From NCBI RefSeq assembly GCF_003999195.1, contig NZ_RJVR01000259.1:56750-120749 (forward strand): 64,000 bases of DNA, in the 5' to 3' direction. Origin of the DNA: Streptomyces soli. GTDB lineage: Bacteria; Actinomycetota; Actinomycetes; Streptomycetales; Streptomycetaceae. Each line of letters begins with the position of its first letter. Positions within the stretch are counted from its first letter, which is position 1. The position numbers were made by a program, and so were the translations under genes. The notes below the pieces were generated by a model that was given only the letters and a program-made list of their open reading frames with translations, was not told the DNA's origin and ran no database searches. Of the stretch, positions 7,897-17,924 are shown piece by piece.

Positions 7897-9813
7897 GTGG
7901 AACGCTTCGCCGCATTCGTGATGCGGCACCGTGTGTGGGTGACCCTGGCCTGGATCGCCGTCACCGTTGTCGGGGTGCTCATGGCACCGCATGTATCGGG
8001 CCGGCTCAAGAGCGGCACCACCATCAGCAGCGCGAGCTACCACGCCAACGCCGCCCTCCAGAAGGAATACGGTGGTGCGGCCGCCAGTCCGAGCGTCCTG
8101 GTGGTCGACCTGCCCTCCGGCACCACGGTCAGCACCCCCGGCGTGAAGACGGGTCTGGCGGCCGCAGACAAGGTCGTCGCCTCCGTCCCCGGGGTGCGTG
8201 ACCTGTCGTACGCCAACACCGGCGACCACGCCCTGGTCGGCACCGGTAGCCGCTCCACCCTGGTGCTGGTCTACCCGCCGCAGCCGGGCACGTCGGTCCC
8301 GCCGCAGATCATGGACGCGATGGGCTTGGCGGTCACCAAGGCCGTCCCCGGCACCCAGGTGCATCAGACCGGCCTCGAGCAGCTCAGCTCCGGATCCTCC
8401 GCGGGCGGAGCAAGCGTGATGTCCGAGATCCTGGTGGGCGTTGGGCTGGCCCTCATCGTCCTAGCGTGGGTCTTCGGCTCGGCGCTCGCCCTGCTGCCCC
8501 TGCTGTCGGCGATCGTGTCCGTGCTGACGATGCAGCTGGCGATCTGGGGGCTGACCTACGCCACGAACATCGCCATCAATCCCGCCGTCCAGTTCATCGT
8601 CGCCCTGCTCGGCCTCGGTCTGTCGATCGACTACGCCCTGCTGATGGTCAACCGTTGGCGCGAGGAACGCGAGCGTGGCGCGGACAACCGCGAGGCGGTG
8701 GCGCACGCCACCCGGCTGGCGGGGCACTCGGTGGTTGTCAGCGCCGGCATCGCCTCCCTCGGCCTGTTCGCGCTGATCGTGGTCCCGGTGTCGTTCGTCC
8801 AGGGTGTGGGGCTGTCCGGTCTGTTCATCCCGTCCATCGCGGCGCTGGTGGCGCTCACCATCGTTCCCGTACTGCTGTCGAGCGTCGGTCCGCGACTCGA
8901 CCGGATCGGGCTGCGGCGACGCAAGAAGCATGGCGCGGACCGCATGTGGACCCGCATCGCGCACGCGATCGTGGCCCGGCCCAAGAGGGCGGCGGCGCTC
9001 GGCGGTGCGATCCTGGCGGTCCTCGGCGGCTTCGGGCTCACCCTCAACATCGCCTCCCCGCCGAGCACCGCGCTGTCCGCGAGCGGCCCGGCCACGCACG
9101 GGCTGACGGCGCTCCAGCACGACGGTTTCCCCACCGGCGTGCTCACCTCTATCCCGGTCGAACTGCCGGCCGGCACCGATCCGGCCGCCACCGCCGCCAC
9201 GCTTCGGTCCGTGCCCGACGTCCACGGAGTGCTGGTCTCCGGCACACCCGCGTGGCAGCACGCGCACAACTCCGTGATCATGGCGCTGCCCAACGGCGAG
9301 ATCGGCACCTCCCACCCCGGCGCGGCCTTGTCGGGACTGCGCGCCGCCGCCCCGCACAACGCCCTGCTCGGCGGTGACCAGGTGCAGGCCACCGATGTCG
9401 CCCACATCCTGTCCACCTGGTTCCCGGTGCTGCTGGCCGTGGTCGCCCTCGTGACCTTCGTACTGATGGCCCGCAGCATGCGGTCGCTGCTGCTGCCCGC
9501 GAAGGCCGTCGCGCTGAACGTGCTGTCCGTCGGCGCCGCGTACGGAATCCTGGTGCTGGTCTGGCAGCTCGGCTACGGCTCCAACGCGCTGTGGGGTATC
9601 CCGGCGACCGGGTCGATCACCATGTTCGTGCCCATGCTGATGTTCGGGTTCCTGTTCGGCGTCTCGATGGACTACGAGGTGTTCATCCTGGCCCGGGTCC
9701 GCGAGGCGTACGACCGCGACGGCGACACACCCGCCGCGGTCGTCGAAGGGGTCAGCCGCACCGGGCGCCTGGTCACCAGTGCGGCTACGCCGTCGCCATC
9801 TCCTGGTTCCTGA
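7897..9813 (+). pseudogene. MMPL-family transporter, 3' truncated and fused
   Basis: A 638-residue open frame for an RND-type membrane transporter of the MMPL family (lipid or drug export in actinobacteria). It starts at GTG 7897 with an excellent AAGGAGG at 7885-7891. Recognisable parts are the GLGLSIDYALLMVNRWREE segment (about residue 230 on) and the second-half FGVSMDYEVFILARVREAY. Family members run on to about 700-740 residues with three more helices after RTGRLVTSAA; here the frame leaves homology after that point, reads a few Ser/Pro residues and stops. The next sequence is the middle of a histidine kinase in another frame. The protein is therefore missing its last transmembrane bundle. 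Confidence 0.85.
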
Positions 9814-10643
9814 TCGGGCGCACGCTGCGCCCGGTCGACCGTATGAGGGCCGAGGCCGCTGAGATCACCGGCAGCGATCTGCACCGCCGTATCCCCGAAC
9901 CCGTCGGCCAGGACGAGATCGGACGCCTGGCCCGCACCCTTAACAGCATGCTCGGTCGACTGGAAAGCTCCGCCGCCCGCCAGCGCCGCTTCGTCGCCGA
10001 CGCCTCTCACGAACTGCGCACCCCGCTCACCAGTATCCGTACGTCCCTCGAAGTCGGCCTGGCCCATCCGGACCGCGCCCCCTGGCCCGAACTCGCCGAG
10101 CGGGCCGTCACCGAAACCTCCCGGCTTCAGCACCTCGTCGACGCGCTCCTCCTGCTGGCCCGCTACGACGACAGCGCGCTCCTCAACCGTCGTGAACACC
10201 TCGATCTCGCCGCCCTCGCTCGCGAGGTCGTCGCCGCCGTGCCGAGCGACGTCCCGGTCGAAGTTCAACTGGACGCCGCAGTCCACATGGCCGGTGATCC
10301 CGGCCAGCTCAACCGGCTCGTGCGCAACCTCCTGGACAACGCCGTCCGCCACGCCCGCACCAAGGTCAGCGTCACGGTGACCACGGACGGCCCGCACACC
10401 GCACTCATCGAGGTCGCCGACGACGGCCCCGGCATCCCAACTGCCGACCATGAGCGGGTCTTCGACCGGTTCGTGCGCCTCCAGAGCGCCCGCACACGAC
10501 ACCACGGCGACGCCACCGGCACCGGCCTCGGCCTCTCCATCGCCCGCGACATCACCACCGCCCACGGCGGCTCGATTACCCTCGCGGACACCCCCGGCGG
10601 GCCCGGAGCGCGCTTTGTCGTCAGGCTGCCCATCGTGCATTGA
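9786..10643 (+). pseudogene. sensor histidine kinase, 5' truncated
   Basis: From about 9786 the sequence encodes the end of a second membrane helix (AVAISWFLIGRTLRPV), a HAMP linker, the HisKA phospho-acceptor motif FVADASHELRTPLTS, and a HATPase_c domain with NLLDNAVRHA, DDGPGI and GTGLGLSI boxes, ending normally at 10643. The first membrane helix, the sensor domain, the start codon and any response-regulator gene are absent, because the upstream DNA is MMPL coding sequence in a different frame. There is no convincing internal start with a ribosome binding site ahead of the HAMP region. It is best read as the surviving 3' half of a two-component kinase. Confidence 0.85.
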
Positions 10644-10793
10644 CCTACTGAGTGATTGGCTTGATCGCGCCCTCAGTTCACATCGGCTGTACCGCCGGTC
10701 TCCATGTTTCCCGCGCCTGCTGTTCATTCCGGCTTTACAAGATCTGCCCTGCCCCAGAGGGAGTCTTTACCTGCTTTAGGCGAGGAGTTGACA

Positions 10794-12506
10794 GTGAGCC
10801 AGGGCCATCACCACAGTCACGATCACGGGCATGGGCATGGGCACCACGACCACACGCAAGGTGGTGACGCCGGATCCCTGCCCCCGGCGCTCGACCTGTC
10901 CGTACCGGACGCGGAGCTGACGCCACCTCAGCTGTCGCGGCGTTCCATGCTGAGACGTACGGGTCTGCTGGGCGCCGGCCTGGCGGCCGGCAGTGTGCTG
11001 GCCGGGGCGGGCCAGGCGGCCGCGGACAGCCAGGCGGAGCGCGGCAATGCGCGGTCCGGCGGCTACTTGTGGCTGGCCGGCGACCATCACATCCACACCC
11101 AGTACAGCTCGGACGCGAAGTACCGGGTCATCGACCACGTACGGCAGGCCAACGCACACGGCCTGGACTGGATGGTCATTACCGACCACTCCAGCGTGCA
11201 GCACGCCAAGATCGGTGTGGACCTGGTGAACCCGGAGATCGTCGCGGCCCGCGACAAGGTCTCCGACACGCTGGTCTTCCAGGGTCTGGAGTGGAACATC
11301 CCGGCCGCCGAGCACGGCACCGTCTTCGTCCACCCGGGCAAGAACGAGGTCGCGGTCCTGAAGGAGTTCGAGAACTCCTTCGACGGCGCGCTCCAGAACG
11401 CCAGCGACAGCACGCCCGCCAACGAGGCGCTGGCCATCTCCGGGCTGAACTTCCTCGCCGACGCCGTCCGGCGCCGTAAGGTCGAGGACGCACTGTTCCT
11501 GGCCAACCACCCGGCGCGTAAGGGTATCGACTCCCCGCACGAGATCCGTGGCTGGCGCGACGCCCAGCCCACCATCGCGGTCGGCATGGAGGGCGCCCCC
11601 GGCCACCAGGCAGGCGGCATTCCCGCCCCGCAGGGCCCCGGCTCCGGCCGCGGCATCTACGACAACAGCCCCAGCGCCAACTCCTACGCCGGCTACCCGC
11701 TGGAGAGCTACCGCACCTGGGGCGGCTTCGACTGGATGACCGCCACGGTCGGCGGCCTGTGGGACAGCCTGCTCGCCGAGGGCAAGCCCTGGTGGATCAC
11801 CGCCAACTCCGACTCCCACAACGTCTACGCCGACACCGCCGTCCGCGGCCCGAACTCCGACTTCAACACCAACAACCGCCACACCGACCCGGTCTACGGC
11901 GGCGGCCTCAACCTCACCGACACCGACTTCTGGCCCGGTCAGTACAGCCGCACCCACGTCGGGGCCTCTTCCTTCGCCTACAAGGCGGTCATGGACGGCA
12001 TCCGGGCCGGCCGGGTCTGGGTCGACCACGGCGGCCTCATCAGCGGCCTCAACGCCCGCCTCACGTCAGGCCGCAGCACGGTCACCCTCGGCGGGGTGCT
12101 CCACGTCCGCCGAGGCAGCGCGGTCGACCTGGTCATCGACATCGACCTGGCCAACGGCCCCAACTGGGCCCAGTTCGTGCCGACCCTGGCCCGCGTGGAC
12201 GTCGTCCAGGGCGACGTCACCGGCGCCGTCTCCGACAAGGACACCCTCGCCACCCCGAGCACCAAGGTCGTGAAGTCCTTCGAGGTCGGCAAGTCCACCG
12301 GTTCGGTGCGGCTGACCTACTCCCTTGGCCACGTGGACAAGCCGGTGTACGTACGGCTGCGCGGCACCGACGGCAACCGTTCCGCCGTCGGCATCAACGG
12401 CGCCTCCGTGGACCCGGCCGGCCCGGCCATCGACGTGGTCGGCGACGCCGACCCCTGGAAGGACCTGTGGTTCTACAGCAACCCGATATGGGTGCTCCCG
12501 GCGTGA
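10794..12506 (+). CDS. Tat-exported PHP-domain metallohydrolase with His-rich head
   Basis: A 570-residue protein. Residues 5-20 hold ten histidines interleaved with Gly and Asp, ahead of a twin-arginine signal (SRRSML at 48-53, then a hydrophobic GLLGAGLAAGSVLAGAG). The mature part starts with the PHP metal motif DHHIHTQYS (about 97) followed by ITDHSS, NHPARKG and NSDSH, the usual ligands of the trinuclear PHP phosphoesterase site; the last 150 residues form a beta-rich domain. GTG 10794 is chosen because GAGGAG at 10782-10787 is correctly spaced; an earlier in-frame ATG has none. A pre-Tat histidine cluster could load metal before folding and export (inference). Substrate unknown. The next gene is coupled through a GTGA overlap. 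Confidence 0.85.
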   Translation: MSQGHHHSHDHGHGHGHHDHTQGGDAGSLPPALDLSVPDAELTPPQLSRRSMLRRTGLLGAGLAAGSVLAGAGQAAADSQAERGNARSGGYLWLAGDHHIHTQYSSDAKYRVIDHVRQANAHGLDWMVITDHSSVQHAKIGVDLVNPEIVAARDKVSDTLVFQGLEWNIPAAEHGTVFVHPGKNEVAVLKEFENSFDGALQNASDSTPANEALAISGLNFLADAVRRRKVEDALFLANHPARKGIDSPHEIRGWRDAQPTIAVGMEGAPGHQAGGIPAPQGPGSGRGIYDNSPSANSYAGYPLESYRTWGGFDWMTATVGGLWDSLLAEGKPWWITANSDSHNVYADTAVRGPNSDFNTNNRHTDPVYGGGLNLTDTDFWPGQYSRTHVGASSFAYKAVMDGIRAGRVWVDHGGLISGLNARLTSGRSTVTLGGVLHVRRGSAVDLVIDIDLANGPNWAQFVPTLARVDVVQGDVTGAVSDKDTLATPSTKVVKSFEVGKSTGSVRLTYSLGHVDKPVYVRLRGTDGNRSAVGINGASVDPAGPAIDVVGDADPWKDLWFYSNPIWVLPA

Positions 12507-13102
12507 CCCAACACACGGTCCTGGGCATCGATGCCGGGTCCGTGAGCCTCCGGGAGGCCGATCACCTGCTCCACCATCTGGTGGACAGGCTCGGCCTCCC
12601 GGCGGGCACGGTCGGCTGTACGAATCTGATCCGCACCGGCCGCCCACACACGGCCATCTCCCTCGCCCTCGCCGACCCCGAGGCGGCCGACCCGACGTGG
12701 GAACGCCTCACCGCCCTGCTCACGGCCCCGGACCAGCCGCCGACCGGCGCGGCCCTCGGCAGCCTCCAACACGGCCCGTCGCACCTCGCCCACGGCGCGG
12801 CCCTGGCCACCACCGAGCACACCGACCGGACCGCCGGCCGCGCCGTGGTCTACCCCGGTGTGGAGCACCTCACCGGCACGGTCACGGTCGGGGAAGTCCT
12901 CGCGCGCAGCGCCATCACGCGCATCGCGGTGCTCGGCAGCCCGCCCGGGCCGGACGCCGCGGCCCGCATCGCGACCCGCGACCACGTACGGCCCGAATGG
13001 CGCGGCGGCGAGCTGACCCTGACCCTGGTCCCGGCAGCCGGCGGCCTTCTCGCCCCCTTCGAGGTCCCCAACCCCACTTCGTGCTGCAGCAACCATGGTT
13101 AG
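12503..13102 (+). CDS. conserved hypothetical protein with C-terminal CC-x2-H tail
   Basis: A 199-residue soluble protein of unknown function, read from the GTG that overlaps the stop of the PHP gene (GTGA), which implies translational coupling. It is rich in Ala, Thr and His, has no signal peptide or membrane segment, and ends in PNPTSCCSNHG, a potential thiol/imidazole metal site. The body contains repeated short helix-strand units (LTALLTAPDQPP, VGEVLARSAITRIAVLGSP) without a motif I can name. Its partner is an exported metal enzyme and the convergent neighbour is a multicopper oxidase, so metal delivery or maturation is a fair guess but no more. Confidence 0.65.
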   Translation: MTQHTVLGIDAGSVSLREADHLLHHLVDRLGLPAGTVGCTNLIRTGRPHTAISLALADPEAADPTWERLTALLTAPDQPPTGAALGSLQHGPSHLAHGAALATTEHTDRTAGRAVVYPGVEHLTGTVTVGEVLARSAITRIAVLGSPPGPDAAARIATRDHVRPEWRGGELTLTLVPAAGGLLAPFEVPNPTSCCSNHG

Positions 13103-13107
13103 AACCG

Positions 13108-14547
13108 TCACTTGACGATCTCCAGCACTGCCATCATGCCGTCATCCTCGTGGTTGAGGATGTGGCAGTGCAGGACGGTCTTGCCGGTGTAGTTGCTGAA
13201 GCGCGTCCGGATCACGAAGCGCCCATGGACGGGAATGCTCGCGGTGTCCTGCAAGCCGTGGCCATGGTGAGGATGGCCGTTGATGCTCATCAACTGGAAC
13301 TTGTTGACGTGCACGTGGAACGAGTGCTCCTCGTCGCTGACGTTGCGTACGGTCCACTCCTCGACCGTGTTCAGCTTGGCCCGGATGTCGACCCGGTTCG
13401 GGTCGAACTGCTTGCCGTTGATGTAGAACTTGGTGCCCTTCTTGTTCTCGGAGAACACGATGGTGCGCCGCACGGCGATCCTCGCGTGGCTCAGGTCCGT
13501 TGTCGGCGCGAAGGTCGAGGTGGGCAGCGTGGCCGGGCGCTGGGCAGGACCTTCGGAGACCAGGGTGGCCAGGGTCGCCTTCGGGAATTTGTTACCGCCC
13601 GGCCCGGTGTTGTACGCGAGCGTCTGCAGCTGGGTACGGCCGGCCGGACCGCCTTGTACGAGCACGTCGAAGCGGGCGCCGGCCGCGAGGAGGAGGGAGT
13701 CGGCCGTCCAGATCCGGTCAACGGGGGTGCCGTCGTGGGCAATCACGTGGAACCGCTGTCCTTGCAGGTGGACCTTGTAGTAGATGTTGGCGCTGATGTT
13801 GGCCAGCCGCCACAGCTGGGTCTCACCCGGCCGGATGAGGATGTTCGGGTTCAGCTGGCCGTTGACCGTGCGATTGGTCGGCGCGCCGATGTGCAGGTGC
13901 TGGGTCTTGACCGCGTCGCCCTGGACCTGGAAGTCCTTGAGCCCGATGACGTGCTCGGTGATGTGGCGCAAGTTCGCCGGGAGGTAGGGCCGCAGCCCGT
14001 CGACGATGAGGACGCCCGACATGCCCCCGGCGACCTGCGGCGCGGACATCGGGTGCGCGTGTGAGTGGTACCAATAGGTGCCGGGCCGCAGGCTGTCCGG
14101 GAACCGGTAGGAGTAGTGCCACGTTCTGCCGGGATGGATGTGGATGAAGACGTTGTCGGAGTGGCCTCTCGGCGACACATGAAGTCCGTGGACATGCAGA
14201 TTGGTGCCCTCATCCAGCGTGTTCTTCATCGTCAGATCCAGCTTGTCCCCCGGCCGGATCCGCAGCGTGGGTGGCATGTAACTGCCGTTGTAAGTGAGGG
14301 CCCACCGCTTGCGGCCGCCCACCTCCACCTTCCGCCTTTCCACGAGCAGATCCACATGCAGGAACCCGTTGTGGCTCACCATCTGCGCCGGCTCCTGCAG
14401 CAGGGAACTTCTCGCAACCGACGGTGCCTGCAGAGCGGAAGACGACTGCGACGCCGACCGTCCGCTCGTGCAGCCGCTCATCAGGGCGACGATGGCAAGG
14501 ATCAGCCCGGTGGTGAGGCAGAGCAGCTTTGATCGGGACAGCATCAT
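13108..14547 (-). CDS. multicopper oxidase lipoprotein
   Basis: A 479-residue cupredoxin oxidase. All four copper-ligand blocks are present: HVHG (118-121), HSHAH (161-165), HSFHVH (408-413) and HCHILNHEDDGMM (460-472), which supplies the type 1 Cys, His and Met. The N-terminus has a lipoprotein signal with LMSGC, cysteine 26, so the enzyme should be anchored outside the membrane. Such enzymes oxidise Cu(I), Fe(II), Mn(II) or phenols with reduction of oxygen to water. A GHPHHGHG stretch before the last block is more His-rich than usual and may bind extra copper. It converges on the PHP/CC-protein pair and is divergent from the broken VIT1-like gene. Confidence 0.92.
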   Translation of the reverse strand: MMLSRSKLLCLTTGLILAIVALMSGCTSGRSASQSSSALQAPSVARSSLLQEPAQMVSHNGFLHVDLLVERRKVEVGGRKRWALTYNGSYMPPTLRIRPGDKLDLTMKNTLDEGTNLHVHGLHVSPRGHSDNVFIHIHPGRTWHYSYRFPDSLRPGTYWYHSHAHPMSAPQVAGGMSGVLIVDGLRPYLPANLRHITEHVIGLKDFQVQGDAVKTQHLHIGAPTNRTVNGQLNPNILIRPGETQLWRLANISANIYYKVHLQGQRFHVIAHDGTPVDRIWTADSLLLAAGARFDVLVQGGPAGRTQLQTLAYNTGPGGNKFPKATLATLVSEGPAQRPATLPTSTFAPTTDLSHARIAVRRTIVFSENKKGTKFYINGKQFDPNRVDIRAKLNTVEEWTVRNVSDEEHSFHVHVNKFQLMSINGHPHHGHGLQDTASIPVHGRFVIRTRFSNYTGKTVLHCHILNHEDDGMMAVLEIVK

Positions 14548-14681
14548 GCCTCCACATGGGGAACGTGGACTCGACTCGGGCGCACCTCACACCAGCAAGC
14601 ACCCGGGCGACCCCGTGCGCGACCTGGGTGGGCCGTTCGCGCGAGGCGATCACCCTGACACGCTGGGTCAAATCCGTCGAG

Positions 14682-15256
14682 ATGAACGCGGCTGCTCATG
14701 AATCCGAAGCCGACCGGCGGCGCCACCGGCGGGACCTGCTCGCGAGCGAGCGAAACGCCGAGGCACTGTACGCGCGGCTCGCCGAGGCCGACTCGGGTGA
14801 GCGGCGCGAGATCTTCGAGGAGCTCGCCGGCATCGAGCACAGGCACGCGGCCCACTGGGAGGCGAAGCTGCGCTCCGGGGCCGAGGTACCGCCGCCCCGG
14901 CGGCCCAGCCTGCGCACCATACTCCTGAGCGCAGCCGCGAGGCGGCTGTCGACGCAGACGGTCCTGCCGATGATCGAGCGCGCCGAGCGCGCCGACGCCG
15001 GGGTCTACGACCGCGCCCCCGACGCCGCGCCGGGTATGGCCGCGGACGAGCGCCGGCACGCCCGCACCCTGGCCAAGCTGCTCCGGGCGGCAAGCCCGAT
15101 CTGCGTAAGCAGATCTCGCACCGCGAGGGCTGGCACCATGGCGACCGCTCTGGCGCCCTGCGGGCCGGAGTGTTCGGGGTCAGCGACGGCCTCGTGTCGA
15201 ACACCGCCCTGGTCATGGGCTTCGCCGCCCGGACCCGCCCGAGGACCCGCGCATAA
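14682..15256 (+). pseudogene. VIT1/CCC1 family iron/manganese transporter, frameshifted and truncated
   Basis: The first 130 codons encode the rubrerythrin-like helical domain found at the N-terminus of some VIT1/CCC1 transporters (LASERNAEALYARLAE, GIEHRHAAHWEAKL, MAADERRHARTLAKLL). At about 15091 the reading shifts by one base: in the other frame the expected linker GKPDLRKQISHREGWHHG and the first membrane helix ALRAGVFGVSDGLVSNTAL continue. The protein then breaks off after VMGFA and reaches a TAA directly at the edge of a MITE-like element. The remaining transporter helices are absent from the window, so the gene cannot make a transporter. Confidence 0.85.
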
Positions 15257-15487
15257 GAGGCCGCGCAATTAGGTGGGGTGGAGGAAGGAGCGTGTCGAGG
15301 GCCGGGTCTGGCAAGGCGGTGGGGGCACTCTCCCCCAGACTCCGTCCGGTGGGGGCACCTCCCAGCCGCCAGGCTGGGGGAGGACCCCCACCCAGCCGCC
15401 AGGCTGGGGGACGTCGTCGACCGACGACAACGCCGCCAGGCGCCGCCCATCGGCACGCGACGCCGCCCCACCTATTCGCGCGGCCTC
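15257..15487. repeat. MITE-like element with terminal inverted repeats (copy B)
   Basis: A 231-bp non-coding element. Its ends, GAGGCCGCGCAATTAGGTGG on the left and GAGGCCGCGCGAATAGGTGG on the right in reverse complement, match at 20 of 22 positions, and TAA flanks it on both sides (15254-15256, 15488-15490) as a likely target duplication. The interior shares the CAGCCGCCAGGCTGGGGGA blocks with copies A and C although the terminal repeats differ. The adjoining VIT1-like gene ends exactly at the left border. Confidence 0.75.
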
Positions 15488-15512
15488 TAAAGGGCCAAGC
15501 CCAACCCGGCGC

Positions 15513-16274
15513 TCAGGAGGCGGCCGGTGGCCGGAGCCGGAGTCCCTGCATGCCGCCGTCGACGGCGAGCGAGATGCCGGTGACCGAGGCGGCGGCGGGG
15601 CTCGCGAGGTAGGCAATGGCGGCGGCCACTTCGTCGGCGGTGACCAGGCGGCCCATGGGCTGGCGTGCGTCGAGGGCGGCGCGTTCGGCCTCGGGGTCGT
15701 CGGCGGCGTCCAGCAGCCGGGTCACCCACGGGGTGTCGGCGGTGCCGGGGTTGACGCAGTTGACCCGGATGCCCTCGCGAACGTGGTCGGCGGCCATGGC
15801 CAGAGTCAGCGACAGGACGGCGCCCTTGGTGGCGCTGTAGAGGGCGCGCTGCGGCAGGCCGGCGGTGGCGGCGATGGAGCAGGTGTTGACGATCGCGGCG
15901 TGCGCCGACCGCCTCAGGTGGGGCAGGGCCGCGCGGGTGGTCCGTACGATGCCCAGCACATTGACGTCGAGGACGCGGTGCCACAGCTCGTCGGGGTTGT
16001 CCTCCACCGTGCCGATGGCTCCCATCCCGGCGTTGTTGACCAGGATGTCGATGCCGCCCAGTTCCTCTGCCGCCGACTCGACGGCGGCCCGTACGGACGC
16101 GTCGTCGCAGACGTCGGCCTTGTACGGCACCAGGGCGGCGGGGAGTCCGTCGGGGGCCAGGTCCAGGACGGCGACGCGGGCGCCGCGGTCCGCGAGGAGT
16201 TGGGCGGTGGCCAGGCCGATGCCCGACGCGCCACCGGTCACCAGGGCGCCGAGGCCCTTCATGTCGCTGCTCAT
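15513..16274 (-). CDS. SDR family oxidoreductase, sugar-acid dehydrogenase candidate
   Basis: A 253-residue classical short-chain dehydrogenase: nucleotide motif TGGASGIG near residue 14, NNAG, the catalytic Ser in NTCSIA and YSATK, then a C-terminal ISLAVDGGM strand. It uses NAD(P) in the cytoplasm. It sits 14 bases downstream of L-fuconate dehydratase on the same strand, so the likely reaction is oxidation in the non-phosphorylative L-fucose route (2-keto-3-deoxy-L-fuconate or L-fucose dehydrogenase). The AKR at 30921 could perform the first step, which would leave this enzyme the later one. This is a pathway inference; the fold assignment is certain. Confidence 0.85.
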   Translation of the reverse strand: MSSDMKGLGALVTGGASGIGLATAQLLADRGARVAVLDLAPDGLPAALVPYKADVCDDASVRAAVESAAEELGGIDILVNNAGMGAIGTVEDNPDELWHRVLDVNVLGIVRTTRAALPHLRRSAHAAIVNTCSIAATAGLPQRALYSATKGAVLSLTLAMAADHVREGIRVNCVNPGTADTPWVTRLLDAADDPEAERAALDARQPMGRLVTADEVAAAIAYLASPAAASVTGISLAVDGGMQGLRLRPPAAS

Positions 16275-16288
16275 GCCGTGCGTACCTC

Positions 16289-17611
16289 CTATGTTGTGCG
16301 GTCGGCGACCCAGAACGTGCCGTCGGGGTAGCTGTATTCGGCGATCGACTCCGGGAGCATCTGCGCGGAGAAACCGGGCGCCGTGGGTGCGGCGTAGTGG
16401 CCCCGGGAGATCACCACGGGCGTGACGAAGTGCTCATGCAGATGATCGACGTACTCGATGACGCGGTCCTGCGTGGTGCCGGACAGGGCCACGAAGTCGA
16501 ACATCGACAGATGCTGGACCAGCTCGCACAGCCCGACGCCGCCCGCATGCGGGCAGACGGGCACCCCGAAGTGGGCGGCGAGCAACAGGATGGCGAGGTT
16601 CTCGTTGACACCGCCGACGCGGGCCGCGTCGATCTGCAGGACGTCGATCGCGCCGGCCTGCAGCAGCTGCTTGAAGACGATGCGGTTCTGTACATGTTCG
16701 CCGGTCGCGACCTTCACCGGTGCGACAGCCTTGCGGATGGCCGCGTGCCCGAGGATGTCGTCGGGCGAGGTCGGTTCCTCGATCCAGTAGGGCTCGAACT
16801 CAGCGAGCGCCTGGGTCCATTCGACCGCTTCGTCGACGTTCCACCGCTGGTTGGCGTCGATCGCCACCCGGATGCCGGGGCCAACGGCGGCGCGGGCGGC
16901 GCGCAGCCGCCGGATGTCGTCCTCCAGGTCGGCGCCGACCTTGAGCTTGATCTGGGTGAAGCCGTCGGCGACGGCCTGCTGCGCCAGCCGGGTGAGCTTC
17001 TCGTCGGAGTAGCCGAGCCAGCCGGGTGAGGTGGTGTAGCCGGGAATGCCGCCTTCCAGCAGCACGGCCTCTCGCTCGGCCGCGCCCTGCCTGCCCTGGC
17101 GGAGCAGTTCGAGGGCCTGGTCCGGTGTGAGCGCGTCCGCGATGTAGCGGAAGTCGACCTGGGAGACCAGCCACTCCGGTTCGGCGTGGGCCAACAGCTG
17201 CCACAGCGGCTTGCCCTCGCGCTTGGCGGCCAGATCCCACACCGCGTTGACGACGGCCCCGATCGCCATGTGCATCACGCCCTTCTCCGGGCCCAGCCAG
17301 CGCAGCTGGCTGTCCCCGATCAGGTCGCGGTTGAGCGAGCCGGGGTCGGCGCACAGACTGTCGACCACCCGGCCCAGGAGATGCGGCCGCAGCGCTTCGA
17401 TCGCCGCGACCTGCACGTCGTTGCCACGTCCGATGGTGAAGACAAAGCCGTGGCCTTCGAGCCCGTCACCGGCATCGGTGCGCAGCACCAGGTAGGCGGC
17501 GGAGTAGTCGGGGTCCGGGTTCATCGCGTCCGAGCCGTCCAGTTCCCGTGAGGTGGGGAATCGGATGTCGTACGTGTCGACCGCGGTGATACGGGCGGGG
17601 TTTGCGGGCAT
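16289..17611 (-). CDS. L-fuconate dehydratase (enolase superfamily)
   Basis: A 440-residue enolase-superfamily enzyme that dehydrates L-fuconate to 2-keto-3-deoxy-L-fuconate. The N-terminal [20 protein letters not shown] segment is characteristic of fuconate dehydratases; the barrel shows the KLKV base motif, metal ligands in [18 protein letters not shown] and ATGEHVQN, and the [13 protein letters not shown] catalytic histidine region. The frame is open to 17704, but ATG 17611 starts at the family-typical [15 protein letters not shown]. Its gene heads a minus-strand pair with the SDR and is divergent from the sugar ABC transporter, with an ATGGNCCAT palindrome in the shared control region. 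Confidence 0.9.
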   Translation of the reverse strand: MPANPARITAVDTYDIRFPTSRELDGSDAMNPDPDYSAAYLVLRTDAGDGLEGHGFVFTIGRGNDVQVAAIEALRPHLLGRVVDSLCADPGSLNRDLIGDSQLRWLGPEKGVMHMAIGAVVNAVWDLAAKREGKPLWQLLAHAEPEWLVSQVDFRYIADALTPDQALELLRQGRQGAAEREAVLLEGGIPGYTTSPGWLGYSDEKLTRLAQQAVADGFTQIKLKVGADLEDDIRRLRAARAAVGPGIRVAIDANQRWNVDEAVEWTQALAEFEPYWIEEPTSPDDILGHAAIRKAVAPVKVATGEHVQNRIVFKQLLQAGAIDVLQIDAARVGGVNENLAILLLAAHFGVPVCPHAGGVGLCELVQHLSMFDFVALSGTTQDRVIEYVDHLHEHFVTPVVISRGHYAAPTAPGFSAQMLPESIAEYSYPDGTFWVADRTT

Positions 17612-17911
17612 GACGGACAAGGGGAGGCCTTTCAGGCTTGGACGAAGGTCTGGCGCACGGGGCAGTCCCCCTGTCGTGGACGGGTGCGGAACGGCGAGCC
17701 TCACGACGCCCGAGAGACATCGGAGGTCTTCGCCACCGAGACCTTAAGGCGCGATACCGCCGATGGCAATGCATTCCTCGGAGGTCTGACCCCGCCGGGG
17801 CTCCGCAGAGCCACCGAACCCGCTCCCCTCACCGTTGCCACCCGATGTCCGGGGTCTCCGAACGGTGTCGTCCGGCGGCGGCGCGGCATCAAGTCATGCC
17901 ATCCGGAAGGC

Positions 17912-17924
17912 AAATGGCCCATTT
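17912..17924. promoter_or_regulatory. ATGGNCCAT-type operator in the divergent fuconate/ABC control region
   Basis: AAATGGCCCATTT contains the palindrome ATGG-C-CCAT. Its first 11 bases occur in reverse complement at 33252-33262, in front of the other fucose operon. The TGG-N-CCA core suits a GntR-type repressor dimer. Confidence 0.45.

Noticed and set aside
9591..9785. Start of the histidine kinase at ATG-like codons inside the MMPL gene
   Set aside because: The sequence before 9786 in that frame is Arg/Gly-rich shadow of MMPL and has no homology or ribosome binding site.
10776..12029. 417-codon minus-strand frame opposite the PHP gene
   Set aside because: Val/Gly-biased shadow; the plus strand carries the conserved PHP motifs and coupled downstream gene.
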